DNA of 64,000 bases from Falseniella ignava CCUG 37419 (lineage in GTDB: Bacteria > Bacillota > Bacilli > Lactobacillales > Aerococcaceae). Shown here piece by piece: positions 18,001 to 26,408 of this stretch (its first letter is position 1; each line of letters begins with the position of its first letter). The stretch spans positions 599,979-663,978 of the forward strand of contig NZ_JH932301.1 in NCBI RefSeq assembly GCF_000301055.1, in the 5' to 3' direction. The translations under genes were made by a program, and so were the position numbers. The notes under the pieces were generated by a model. The model was given only the letters and a program-made list of their open reading frames with translations, searched no databases and was not told the origin of the DNA.

Positions 18001-18156
18001 ACCGCCGAAGAAACAACGAAAGGCAATGGCCTTCCAGGAACTGGTGAGTCTAGCGCACGCATTTGGATGATTCTCGGACTAGTGATTGTTGCTTTCGGTA
18101 GTAAAATCTTAATTAAACCAAATCGTTCTGAAGAATACGAAAGTATAGAAGAATAA
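15082..18156 (+). CDS. LPXTG-anchored surface protein with six CnaB-like repeats
   Basis: This 1024-residue protein has a signal peptide (residues 1-31, ending TADAQE). An N-terminal beta-rich domain runs from about 32 to 190. Six modules of about 60-90 residues follow, from 223 to 765, each reading roughly V.V.D..G.PL..V....T..NG...I..LP.G.Y. This is the pattern of SpaA/CnaB or carboxypeptidase-like stalk domains. A Thr/Pro/Glu stalk (about 770-840), a unique domain (about 850-985), and LPGTG with a membrane helix and charged tail follow. Substrate of sortase. Role is probably adhesion or a stalk; no ligand is known. AGAAGGGGG lies before the start. A second ATG follows immediately. Confidence 0.88.
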   Translation: MMNFKKWMQTAMVWILGLSCSLSWMLPTADAQESLIQLTVNLFQVENGDQLQKISDFNYDLIYYPEGGEAQVAAEHRVGQENTAYALNPGQYKLRLYDDTNFVRGESRYQLGRLEITNPEPNQREYVRAESDPILNDFGNGTQVYDQTFELKLGDNLFDAATGHYRARLNAFITDGLGESQALLDGFEQDRSAFQEVEQSESTDSIEETETVIEENPTPVEYLTRIQVVDEQGVPLSNLYLSVQNEEFSERYDLITDQNGEAQIDALPAGTYQYLFDLPEEFKQEMASGTFTIEDTESGAGEVIVPIHLERNEADQNLKGHLVYRVVDAEGQPLAEVPVQIGETDYITDGNGEIVINLLPVGDYSVSVTPPAEYQVEQLDETLLVEADMTAEGQAILTPVATSEETTETTETTETTETTVETTTEEKPVGTIRVTVLSPDQAPVEGAIFELGEGGPQATTDAAGQLVFEQVTPGDYALRAVQLPEEYQLTTDIIVSVAAQQEAVTEVQLTKKIELATVTVQIRDQDGNPVTPSSLVFNDREYQSNVNGDVIMLEIEAGRSYAYHVASAPEGYDIAEAKGELEVKPGENDPVVATIQRLERPGEVKLRVMDQHQQPVEGVTVKLDDETQTTDSQGEVVFKDVSVGDHQLSVVEVPAGYESVSSEIELINMHDQEVVERELTIQAKPKVGSAQWQFRNNEGTALADVVIEVADKQYTSDAAGTIQVEQLPVGENPYKIVQLPEGYQLVQREGKVTVQADQMAQVVIQLDREATTTTTVEPTTTTTTTTTVEPTTTTTTTTVEPTTTTTTAEPTTTTTAEPTPTTTHETTVQTTQAIGSTTTVAPEEQSSIEHQVSLATKQFVHDGTGVTVKVHPDDAKNIVRLDVQKVQPAGPFAGYDADVYEIKLLNRNNQAVNLEHLAQIWLPTRSVHQRLQLARNENGQLMSLMFNLNNGRAVVATQKMGTYGIIYGAQAATTAEETTKGNGLPGTGESSARIWMILGLVIVAFGSKILIKPNRSEEYESIEE

Positions 18157-18189
18157 AACAAAACAATGTAGTCAATAAAATAATGTTTT

Positions 18190-18228
18190 ATCTCGCATTG
18201 AGCAACTGTTCAGTGCGAGATTTTTTTA
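18190..18228 (+). terminator. Rho-independent terminator
   Basis: ATCTCGCATTGA pairs with TCAGTGCGAGAT, followed by T7. Confidence 0.88.
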
Positions 18229-18446
18229 TTTCATCGAATCACTTATTCTTATCAAAATCAAAGCGATTTCAAATAGAACCTCCCTCAAAGATCCAAGAGC
18301 CTTCCGTGATTAAGAGTGGAGATTGTGGTAAAATAAGACCAGAATAGGAAGCAAAACGAGTGAACCCTAATCACTGGCTACAATTGCTTTAATATAGGGA
18401 ATGGATTTATATTCAAACAATTCCACAAGATGATAAGGAGCAAATC

Positions 18447-19301
18447 ATGAAGAAATTAATTGCGGTAGATTTAGATGAAACGTTGTTAAGGAGAGATAAG
18501 ACATATGATCGCGAGCGATTCCTCCAAATTAACGAGCGGCTGAACGATCGTGGCGATATGTTATGTGTTGCGACAGGCAACAGTTATCACAAATTGTCGG
18601 ATTATTTCAACCTCCATGATATTCATGACCTCTATCTTGCCTGTGATAACGGAACGATTTTATTAAAAGGGGACGAGGTCATCTATCAACATGGTCTTGA
18701 CTATCCACTGGTGCGTCAACTCGTTGAAGACTTGAGTCAAAATCCGAAGTTGCATCCGGTCCTCAGCAATGGATTCCATTCGTACTTTACCTATACGACA
18801 CAAGATGCACTCGATTATATCAAGCGCTACAATAATGACTTAACCGTCCTTGAACGCCACCATGAAATTCCGGACAAAAACTTTTTAAATGTTTCAATAT
18901 ATAGCGAGCTCTCATTTGAGGAGAATAAAGGTCTCATTCAACGAATTATGGACCAATACCCGAATGTGAGTGCAGTGACGAGTGGGGATGCTTGGATGGA
19001 TATTTATGTGGCAGACGGTGGTAAAGGCACGGCGATTCGTTATTTACAAGATAAATACCAGATTAAAAAAGAAAATACGATGGCCTTTGGCGATAGTTTG
19101 AACGATATGAGTATGATGCAAGCGGTGGGTTACTCCATCGCCATGGAAAATGCGGACCCTGAATTAAAGCGTCACTGTCGTTATCAAGTCGGATCTAATG
19201 AAGAACAAAGTGTCCTTTCAACAATCGAACGGTACTTGTCTGAAGGAGACTTGGATTTTATGCAAGAATATAAACTCATTTCGGAGGTAACGCATGGCTA
19301 A
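18447..19301 (+). CDS. HAD superfamily Cof-type phosphatase
   Basis: This 284-residue soluble hydrolase shows HAD motif I DLDETLL (residues 8-14), motif III around Lys in GGKGTA, and motif IV FGDSLNDMSM. The cap type and length match Cof/YxeH phosphatases, which dephosphorylate sugar phosphates, FMN, PLP and similar metabolites. The exact substrate is not predictable. AAGGAG lies before the ATG. The stop overlaps the start of the next gene by 8 bp, so it probably opens an operon that runs through the unknown pair at 19294 and 19679. Confidence 0.88.
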   Translation: MKKLIAVDLDETLLRRDKTYDRERFLQINERLNDRGDMLCVATGNSYHKLSDYFNLHDIHDLYLACDNGTILLKGDEVIYQHGLDYPLVRQLVEDLSQNPKLHPVLSNGFHSYFTYTTQDALDYIKRYNNDLTVLERHHEIPDKNFLNVSIYSELSFEENKGLIQRIMDQYPNVSAVTSGDAWMDIYVADGGKGTAIRYLQDKYQIKKENTMAFGDSLNDMSMMQAVGYSIAMENADPELKRHCRYQVGSNEEQSVLSTIERYLSEGDLDFMQEYKLISEVTHG

Positions 19302-19650
19302 ATCATCAAAACGTCATTTACGCCGACCATCGAAGTCCACGGGGCATGATACTACGGATTACGAACGTATTGATATTTATTTGATTCCAAAGGAACAGGC
19401 TGGTTTGTACCGTGTCTTGCGCGAAGCGGTGATTCAAGAAGTGACGGAGTGGATGGAACAGGAGAGTCAACTAGCGCAAGTAGAGACGGGGCAAGATGAG
19501 ATTGAAGGAGCCTATATTCAAGCGCTATACAATGGCGAAGTGCGCCGTTATTACTTTAGCCCAACCAATATTTCCCAAGCTCAAAAGGCTCGTGATAAGC
19601 ACCAACTGTCTTTGTATTTGGAACGAGAAATTTTGGGGGCGAATACTTAG
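19294..19650 (+). CDS. Uncharacterised 118-residue protein
   Basis: I do not recognise this protein. It begins with a basic tail (KSSKRHLRRPSK), followed by a mixed alpha/beta region with no Cys or membrane segment. A good site (GGAGGT) precedes the ATG, which overlaps the end of the phosphatase gene by 8 bp, implying translational coupling. It is also only 28 bp from the next gene. The tight packing and good Shine-Dalgarno support a real gene. Confidence 0.7.
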   Translation: MAKSSKRHLRRPSKSTGHDTTDYERIDIYLIPKEQAGLYRVLREAVIQEVTEWMEQESQLAQVETGQDEIEGAYIQALYNGEVRRYYFSPTNISQAQKARDKHQLSLYLEREILGANT

Positions 19651-19678
19651 CAGTTAGCCTTAGAGAGAAGGTGTTACT

Positions 19679-20836
19679 ATGAAATTAATAAACCGTCATA
19701 CAACGAAGTGTTTTAAGCGATGGGGGACACTAATTTTACTCATAATAAGTCTTCTGAGTGGGCACTTTGTACAAAGTGTATCGGCCAATATGTATGAGCA
19801 AAACGTAACAACGACGCCACCATCTCATCTCACAGCTTGGGATCAAATGCTTGAGGTGATTGATCAGCTAGAACGTTATCAAATTCGTATTCGCATTGTG
19901 AATTTAGATCAGAGCGAAGAAGTGGCGAGTGGCAAAATTATCGGTGACCGTGAGACTGGGGATTTGCGTGTGCAGTTTAATGTGCATCCAACCGAAGCAG
20001 AAGAACACGGATTTCAATATGACCTAATTAGTTATCGTAACTTTGATATTGCTTATTCGAATTTAATTGAAGTCTTAGAGTCAACGGGATTTTTCGAGGC
20101 ACCATATTATCAATCTTCAAAATACGAATTGTTATCGAATTATTTAAATCACTATGTTGAAGTGGATACGGAGACATTCTCAAAGCGCAATATGGCTCAA
20201 GACACGTTAACGTCATTTCTTTTCTTGCCAGAACGGGAGACCCTTCAAAATTTAACTGAAGAACAAATTTATGAGATTCATTCGGCCTATCAAGTTGCTT
20301 TAGAACGGACAGAAATTCCTAATAATTGGCAACGTTTCGATGATTATATGTATTTGAAACATGAATTTCATCTTGATGTCAATGAAAGTTTAAATCCTTA
20401 TAAAAGTTATGACGCTTCGTTGACAAATCGATTGAACATTTCCACCAACAATAATCAACTGCAACTTTCCCTGGACTATTCAACCCGAGTTACACGTGAT
20501 TTATTGAATTTAAGTCGAATTTATTCACCGAATGATTATCAGATGAACCGTGAGTTAAATACCCAAGAAGTGACTGGGCGTTTAACGGCAGTAAAAATCC
20601 GTTATAATCCAGCATCACCTTATTATGAAATTGAGTTGCACGGACTGAAGGATGACTACCAATTCAATATTTTTAATCAATCAACAGCTGATTATGTAGC
20701 AGAACGCTATATGTGGCAATTTACACTATTGCCGACGGAAGAGGAAATTCCGTCACTCCATCAGTTGAATCGTCTTTCTGAAGCTGAATTCAATTATTTA
20801 ATTGCATCGATATTACCGATAAAGGAACGAGAATAA
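19679..20836 (+). CDS. Uncharacterised secreted protein, 385 residues
   Basis: No family is recognised. The N-terminus has a basic stretch, a hydrophobic core (about 18-34) and a likely signal peptidase site near SVSANMYE. There is no lipobox Cys, LPXTG or later membrane helix, so the protein should be released or held non-covalently. The body has many Asn, Tyr and charged residues. AGAAGGTG precedes the ATG. The stop is 2 bp before the start of the methyltransferase gene, so all four genes from 18447 to 22032 look co-transcribed. Confidence 0.65.
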   Translation: MKLINRHTTKCFKRWGTLILLIISLLSGHFVQSVSANMYEQNVTTTPPSHLTAWDQMLEVIDQLERYQIRIRIVNLDQSEEVASGKIIGDRETGDLRVQFNVHPTEAEEHGFQYDLISYRNFDIAYSNLIEVLESTGFFEAPYYQSSKYELLSNYLNHYVEVDTETFSKRNMAQDTLTSFLFLPERETLQNLTEEQIYEIHSAYQVALERTEIPNNWQRFDDYMYLKHEFHLDVNESLNPYKSYDASLTNRLNISTNNNQLQLSLDYSTRVTRDLLNLSRIYSPNDYQMNRELNTQEVTGRLTAVKIRYNPASPYYEIELHGLKDDYQFNIFNQSTADYVAERYMWQFTLLPTEEEIPSLHQLNRLSEAEFNYLIASILPIKERE

Positions 20837-20838
20837 CT

Positions 20839-22032
20839 ATGAAAATCAAACTTAAGCGCGCTGCAGGACAACGGATTCGCCAAGGGGAATGCTTGATTCA
20901 AACACAAGATATTCAATCTCCTGAGGTGGAGTTACTTAAAGAAGGCGAAAGCTATCCTGTCTATCACGGGGACGGAGCATTTTTAGGGCATGTGTTAATT
21001 GGACGACAACATAAAGGCTTAGGTTGGCTGTATTCACGCCAGCCGCAGCAAGTATGGCGAGAGTCATACGTTAAAGATGCAATACAAGGTGCCTTAGAGC
21101 ACCGCCAACCTTTAATGCACAGTGACTCGACCAATGCATTTCGTCTCTTTAATGCCATTGGTGATGGAATTGGTGGAATCACGGTTGATTGGTATAACGG
21201 ATATGGCTTAATTAATTATTATGCCGAAGGATTGTATCAATACTGTGATTGGTTCCAAGCCGCTTTGATTGAAAGTATTCCGACCTTGCAAGGGTTATAT
21301 GAGACTAGGCGTTTTAAGACGACGTCTGAAGGCATGGCTGAGAATAATCAACATGTCTATGGCCAAGTTGCGCCAAGTCCACACCCAATTAAAGAGAATC
21401 AAGTTAACTATGGAGTTTATCTCGGAGAAGATTGGATGACGGGCATCTTCTTAGACCAACGCCATGTTAGACAATTCGTTAAAGACCAAGCGGCTGGACG
21501 GCGTGTATTAAATCTATTCAGTTATACGGCGGCTTTTTCAGTCGCAGCGGCGGTAGGCGGTGCATCATCGACGGTGAGTGTCGATGTAGCAAAGCGAAGC
21601 ATGGACCGATCGATGGAACAATTTGAACTTAATGGCATCGAAGTCGACTTCGATCAACACCAAATTCGTGTAATGGATGTCTTTGATTATGTAAAATACG
21701 CACTACGCCATCAACTTAAATTTGATTTGATTATTTGTGATCCACCAAGTTTTGCTCGGACCAAAAAGACGATGTGGCGTGTGGAAGAAGATTATGCTGC
21801 TTTGGCAGAAGATTTATTCAAATTACTAAATCCAGGTGGTATCTTAATCGCAGCAACCAATTCGGCACAATATTCGGCAGAAGATTTTAAAGCAATGTTA
21901 CAGGAAGTGGTCGAAACGATTGATGGCGAAGCATACTTATTAACACAATTTGGTCTTGAAGCGGATTATCCAACGAGTCCAGACCCTGAAAGTCAGTATT
22001 TGAAAGTATTAGCGTATTACCGTGAGTGGTAA
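20839..22032 (+). CDS. Class I SAM-dependent rRNA methyltransferase (RlmI-like)
   Basis: A 397-residue protein of the YccW/RlmI type. It has an N-terminal PUA-like domain (about 1-75) for RNA binding and a Rossmann methyltransferase domain from about 200. Motif I is VLNLFSYTAAFSVAAA, motif II SVDVAKRSMD, and the catalytic motif IV CDPPSFAR. RlmI makes m5C in 23S rRNA. Several paralogues with the same architecture occur in Firmicutes, so the exact target base is uncertain. It starts 2 bp after the preceding stop and is followed 15 bp later by the ABC ATPase gene. Confidence 0.85.
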   Translation: MKIKLKRAAGQRIRQGECLIQTQDIQSPEVELLKEGESYPVYHGDGAFLGHVLIGRQHKGLGWLYSRQPQQVWRESYVKDAIQGALEHRQPLMHSDSTNAFRLFNAIGDGIGGITVDWYNGYGLINYYAEGLYQYCDWFQAALIESIPTLQGLYETRRFKTTSEGMAENNQHVYGQVAPSPHPIKENQVNYGVYLGEDWMTGIFLDQRHVRQFVKDQAAGRRVLNLFSYTAAFSVAAAVGGASSTVSVDVAKRSMDRSMEQFELNGIEVDFDQHQIRVMDVFDYVKYALRHQLKFDLIICDPPSFARTKKTMWRVEEDYAALAEDLFKLLNPGGILIAATNSAQYSAEDFKAMLQEVVETIDGEAYLLTQFGLEADYPTSPDPESQYLKVLAYYREW

Positions 22033-22047
22033 TAGAGGAGGCAGTGT

Positions 22048-22749
22048 ATGGCTTATATTCAACTAAATAATGTTGTCAAAGAATATCGTACGGGTGAAGT
22101 GGTGACTCGGGCGAATGATGGTGTTACGTTTGAGATTGAAGAGGGCGAGTTTGCGGTTATTTTAGGCCCTTCGGGTGCAGGGAAATCGACTACTTTGAAT
22201 ATTTTAGGTGGAATGGACAAGTCCACTTCAGGCGAAGTAATTGTGGCTGGAGAAGATATTAGTCATTATACGAATCGCGAGCTGACAAGGTTTCGTCGCA
22301 ATCAGATTGGCTTTGTCTTTCAAAATTATAATTTAGTGCCGAATTTAACGGCCAAGGAAAATGTTGATTTGGCGATTCAAATCTCGAATAGTCATGCAAA
22401 GAGCTTAGAAGTACTCGATCAATGCGGTTTGTTAGATCGCAAAGATAACTTCCCAGCGCAATTATCTGGTGGGGAGCAACAACGAGTTTCCATTGCTCGC
22501 GCGATTGCCAGTCGTCCTCAATTGTTATTAGCCGATGAGCCGACCGGTGCTTTGGATGCTGAGACGGGACGGACGATTTTAAAATTATTAAAGCAAATCT
22601 GTCACGATAACCATACAACGGTGGTCGTCATTACGCACAATGCGACGATTGCCAAGATGGCCGACCGAGTCATTCATATTAAAAACGGAAAAGTCAGTGA
22701 AGAAACGATTAACGTGGATCCGCTTGATGTCGATGAAATCGAGTGGTAA
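22048..22749 (+). CDS. ABC transporter ATP-binding protein
   Basis: This 233-residue nucleotide-binding domain has Walker A GPSGAGKST, signature LSGGEQQR, Walker B LLLADEPTGALD and the switch His in VVITHN. It belongs to the MacB/LolD-type group that pairs with FtsX-like permeases. The partner is the permease encoded 47 bp downstream. GAGGAGG precedes the ATG. Exporters of this group handle antimicrobial peptides, lipoproteins or cell-envelope signals. The cargo here is unknown. Confidence 0.92.
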   Translation: MAYIQLNNVVKEYRTGEVVTRANDGVTFEIEEGEFAVILGPSGAGKSTTLNILGGMDKSTSGEVIVAGEDISHYTNRELTRFRRNQIGFVFQNYNLVPNLTAKENVDLAIQISNSHAKSLEVLDQCGLLDRKDNFPAQLSGGEQQRVSIARAIASRPQLLLADEPTGALDAETGRTILKLLKQICHDNHTTVVVITHNATIAKMADRVIHIKNGKVSEETINVDPLDVDEIEW

Positions 22750-22796
22750 TCCGTGGGAATCATTGATGATTTTAACAGGTTGAAGGGAGTGAGAGG

Positions 22797-25700
22797 ATGA
22801 ATTCGACAGTATGGAAAGATAATTTGCGTGAGATTCGGCATTCATTCTCACGCTTCTTATCAATTTTTGCAATTATTACGTTAGGTGTCTCTTTCTTCGT
22901 CGGTGTGCGTGCAGCGGGACCGGCGATGATTAAGATTGCTCAAACAACTTATGAGCGTGGCAATCTTCCTGCAGGTTATGTTGTATCTACTTACGGTTTG
23001 AACGCAGATGACCGTGATCTATTGCGTCAAGTGGATGAATTAGAATGGGCATGGACGAAGACAACCCAAGCTAATCTAACGGAGACTCAACAACGAGCGG
23101 AGTTATTTACCCATCGACGGAATGAACCGCAGATGTTTGAAATTACTCAAGGACGGATGGTTGAAAATTCGGATGAAGTCGTCCTTGATCAGCGGATTGT
23201 TGATCATTTAATTGAAGAAGGGGTTCCAGCTGCTTTGGGTGATTGGTTGGAGTTCGATCCACCGCTTCAAGAACAGTTTGAATTAACCCAAAGACGCTAC
23301 AAAATTGTAGGCTATGCGAATTCCTCCTTATATATGGAGCGGATTCGCCGGCGCAATAACACTTATGGTTTTGCGGTATTGATGGATGATGCGATTCAAA
23401 GCGATCTCTATACCGAAGGCTATTATTGGGTGAAGAATGCGGAGACATTGCCTTATACCGAAGAAGATGACCAATTGCAATCCACTATCAAAGCGCAATT
23501 AGAGTCCCTACTCAAAGACCAACCCGACAAACGTCACCAATCGCTAATTGATGAAGTAGAGTCTGAACTCCAGTCGGGTGAAGACGATTTAGAAGAAGGG
23601 CGAGAAACTTTACGTGATGCACAGCGCCAATTAGATGAAGCGGCGGATGAACTCGCATCAGGGCAAGCAAAACTTGATGAAGGAAAAGAACAGTTTGCTG
23701 CTAATTTAGAGAAATGGCGTAATTCTCAAGGGGAAATTGCATCCGGTGAATCAGCAATTCAAGAAGGATGGCAAGAACTAGCTGACGCGCGAAAACAGTT
23801 AGATGATTCACGGCGTCAATTGGATGAGGCACAAACAGCTTATGATCAAGGTAGTGAAGAATTATCAGACCGGATCGTTCAAGCACGTTCGGAAATTGCT
23901 GCCAAACAAGCTGAAATAGATCAAGGTCGTGATCAGTTAGCCCAAACCTACGAAACATTGAGCGAAGGGCAAGCAGAGCTCGATTCGGGTGAAGCGCAGT
24001 GGATAGAAGGTCGTAACCAACTGTATGGGGCAATTCAGCAGGCAGCCCAAGGTCAAATACCGGGCGAGATGATTGAAGGGTTGTTGGCAGGACAGATTGA
24101 TATTTATCAGTTTGAACAACTTGACCCAGCAACCGCGAGTCAGTTAGATAGTGCCATTCAAACACTCTTGGCTCAGGGCCAAGAATTAGCAACCCAAAGG
24201 GCGCAACTTGAAGCAGGATGGCAACAATACCATGATGGACTCGAGCAACTTGAAGCAGGTCAAGCCGAACTCGATGCGGGTCAACGCCAACTTGAGGAAG
24301 AAGAGGCTGCTGGTTTAGCACAATTAGAGCAAGCTGCGCAAGAAATTCAAGACGGTGAAGCAAAGTTATCCCAAGGTGAACAAGAGTATCAAGCAGGGTT
24401 AAATACATTAAATCAACGCCAAGGTGAGTTAGAATCAGGGCGCCAGCAACTCAATGATGCCGAGGCTCAACTGGATGCAGCCCAGCAGACATTGAACGAA
24501 AAAGAAGCGACACTTCAAGAGGGTCAGCGCGAATTAGAAAGTAAGCGGCAAGAATATGAAGATTCGCTACCTGAAGCCGAAGCAGACTTAAAAGAAGCTG
24601 AAGAAAAGTTGGCGGAAGGTCGAGCTGACTTAAAGGATCTAATCGATTCAGATGGCCCGGCTTATCATATTGGTGGGCGCAATGACTTCCTATCGTATCG
24701 AACGATTGAAGATAATGCTCATCAATTACATGTGATTAGTAATATTTTCCCGCTTTTCTTCACATTAGTGGCGGTGTTAGTAACTTATACGACCATTAAA
24801 CGAATGACCAATGAGCAGCGTAATTATATGGGAACCATGAAACAGTTAGGGTACCCTGATATGACCATTATTAATAAATTTACGACTTATTCAGGGTTAG
24901 CAGGTGTCCTAGCTGTTATAGCGGGGACGTTGATTGGCTATGCTGTGTTCCCACAAGTGATTTTAAGAGCCTACAATATTATGTATTATTTAGAACCACT
25001 CGTCGTTCCGGTTCAATGGAATTGGGTGTTGATTGCAGCGGTGGCCGCTTTATTAACGGCGCTACTGCCAGCGATTTTAAATGGCCGTAAAATGCTACAA
25101 GGTGCGCCATCGAACTTACTCATTCCAGAGGCACCCCCAGCGGGTAAACGTACTTTAATTGAACGGGTTGATTGGATTTGGTCGCGCTTTGGTTTCTATC
25201 AACAGATGACGATTCGTAATCTCTTACGTTATAAAGGGCGTAACTTAATGACGATTGTGGGGATTGCTGGCTGTACGATGTTAATTCTAACGGGTTATGG
25301 TATTAGTGATACGATTAATGGATTAGTCGTTGATCAATTTGATCGAGTTCAAAAATACGATGCGATTGTAGTGACCCCGGATTCAGACGATTCGTCCATC
25401 ACTCAAGAACGTGCGGATAAATTCCGTGACATTTCGGGAGTGCAACAAGTCTTACCGATTTATCAAGAAGGGGTGGATGTGCAACTACCGAATGATCAAG
25501 TCGATAAAGCCAACTTAATGGTATTAGGCGGAACAGAGGAGGAAATCCAACCTTTTATCGCAACCGTAGACCGGCAAAGTCAACAATCCTTCTTAGCACG
25601 AGGACCGATGATTACGGAACGCTTAGCGGAAAGATTAGATTATCATGGCGATGGGGATGTTGAGTTTATCGATTCGGATTATCAACACTTTACATTGCAT

Positions 25701-26327
25701 CATCCAACGATTGCGATGAACTATGCGCAACACTATCTCTACCTATTACCCGAGCAGTACCAACAATTGACGGGAAACACACCGCCGACGAATGCCTACT
25801 TACTGTTATATGAAGCAAACACCGATGGAACTGAGATTGAATCGATCCTTTCAGATGATTCAGATGTATTGAACTTTATCGATATGGGTCAGTCGATTCA
25901 AGGTGTTACGGATGCGATGTGGAGTTTAGATTTAATTACCATTGTCCTTATTGTTTCAGCAGCGAGCTTATCCTTTATCGTCTTATATAACTTGACTAAC
26001 ATCAATGTGAGTGAGCGGCTGCGTGAGTTATCTACCATCAAAGTGTTAGGTTTCTATGATTATGAAGTTAGCCGATATATTTTTAACGAGGTATTAATCC
26101 TCACATTGCTAGGAAGTCTGATTGGACTTGGATTAGGAACTCTCCTAACTCATTTTATTATGAAAACCATGCAAACGAACGACTTGCTGTTCTATCCACA
26201 AATTCATTGGACCAGTTATGTTTATTCTTTTGTTTTATCATTTATTTTTGCTACCATTGTGATGGTCGTAATGCACTTTAAGTTAAAACAAGTCGATATG
26301 GTCGAAGCGTTGAAAGCCGTTGATTAA
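22797..26327 (+). CDS. FtsX-like ABC permease with large extracellular coiled coil
   Basis: The 1176-residue permease has a first membrane helix near 20-40, then an extracellular domain. A heptad-rich region (about 240-620) follows, with repeated blocks such as LDEGKEQ, LEAGQAEL and LDAGQRQLEE. Three helices (about 655-780) form the first FtsX domain. A second extracellular domain (about 855-1030) and three more helices (about 1045-1170) complete it. The SG..L..G..L..A spacing resembles YhgE/Pip-type stalks. It works with the ATPase encoded just upstream. The stalk may reach toward the cell wall (inference). A rare GTGAGAGG leader gives GGGAG before the ATG. Confidence 0.85.
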   Translation: MNSTVWKDNLREIRHSFSRFLSIFAIITLGVSFFVGVRAAGPAMIKIAQTTYERGNLPAGYVVSTYGLNADDRDLLRQVDELEWAWTKTTQANLTETQQRAELFTHRRNEPQMFEITQGRMVENSDEVVLDQRIVDHLIEEGVPAALGDWLEFDPPLQEQFELTQRRYKIVGYANSSLYMERIRRRNNTYGFAVLMDDAIQSDLYTEGYYWVKNAETLPYTEEDDQLQSTIKAQLESLLKDQPDKRHQSLIDEVESELQSGEDDLEEGRETLRDAQRQLDEAADELASGQAKLDEGKEQFAANLEKWRNSQGEIASGESAIQEGWQELADARKQLDDSRRQLDEAQTAYDQGSEELSDRIVQARSEIAAKQAEIDQGRDQLAQTYETLSEGQAELDSGEAQWIEGRNQLYGAIQQAAQGQIPGEMIEGLLAGQIDIYQFEQLDPATASQLDSAIQTLLAQGQELATQRAQLEAGWQQYHDGLEQLEAGQAELDAGQRQLEEEEAAGLAQLEQAAQEIQDGEAKLSQGEQEYQAGLNTLNQRQGELESGRQQLNDAEAQLDAAQQTLNEKEATLQEGQRELESKRQEYEDSLPEAEADLKEAEEKLAEGRADLKDLIDSDGPAYHIGGRNDFLSYRTIEDNAHQLHVISNIFPLFFTLVAVLVTYTTIKRMTNEQRNYMGTMKQLGYPDMTIINKFTTYSGLAGVLAVIAGTLIGYAVFPQVILRAYNIMYYLEPLVVPVQWNWVLIAAVAALLTALLPAILNGRKMLQGAPSNLLIPEAPPAGKRTLIERVDWIWSRFGFYQQMTIRNLLRYKGRNLMTIVGIAGCTMLILTGYGISDTINGLVVDQFDRVQKYDAIVVTPDSDDSSITQERADKFRDISGVQQVLPIYQEGVDVQLPNDQVDKANLMVLGGTEEEIQPFIATVDRQSQQSFLARGPMITERLAERLDYHGDGDVEFIDSDYQHFTLHHPTIAMNYAQHYLYLLPEQYQQLTGNTPPTNAYLLLYEANTDGTEIESILSDDSDVLNFIDMGQSIQGVTDAMWSLDLITIVLIVSAASLSFIVLYNLTNINVSERLRELSTIKVLGFYDYEVSRYIFNEVLILTLLGSLIGLGLGTLLTHFIMKTMQTNDLLFYPQIHWTSYVYSFVLSFIFATIVMVVMHFKLKQVDMVEALKAVD

Positions 26328-26408
26328 GCACAAAATGAATAAATCATGACAGACGTATTTGAAATATGATATGATAAGTAAATAGAAGATATATCTGGAG
26401 GTATACAT

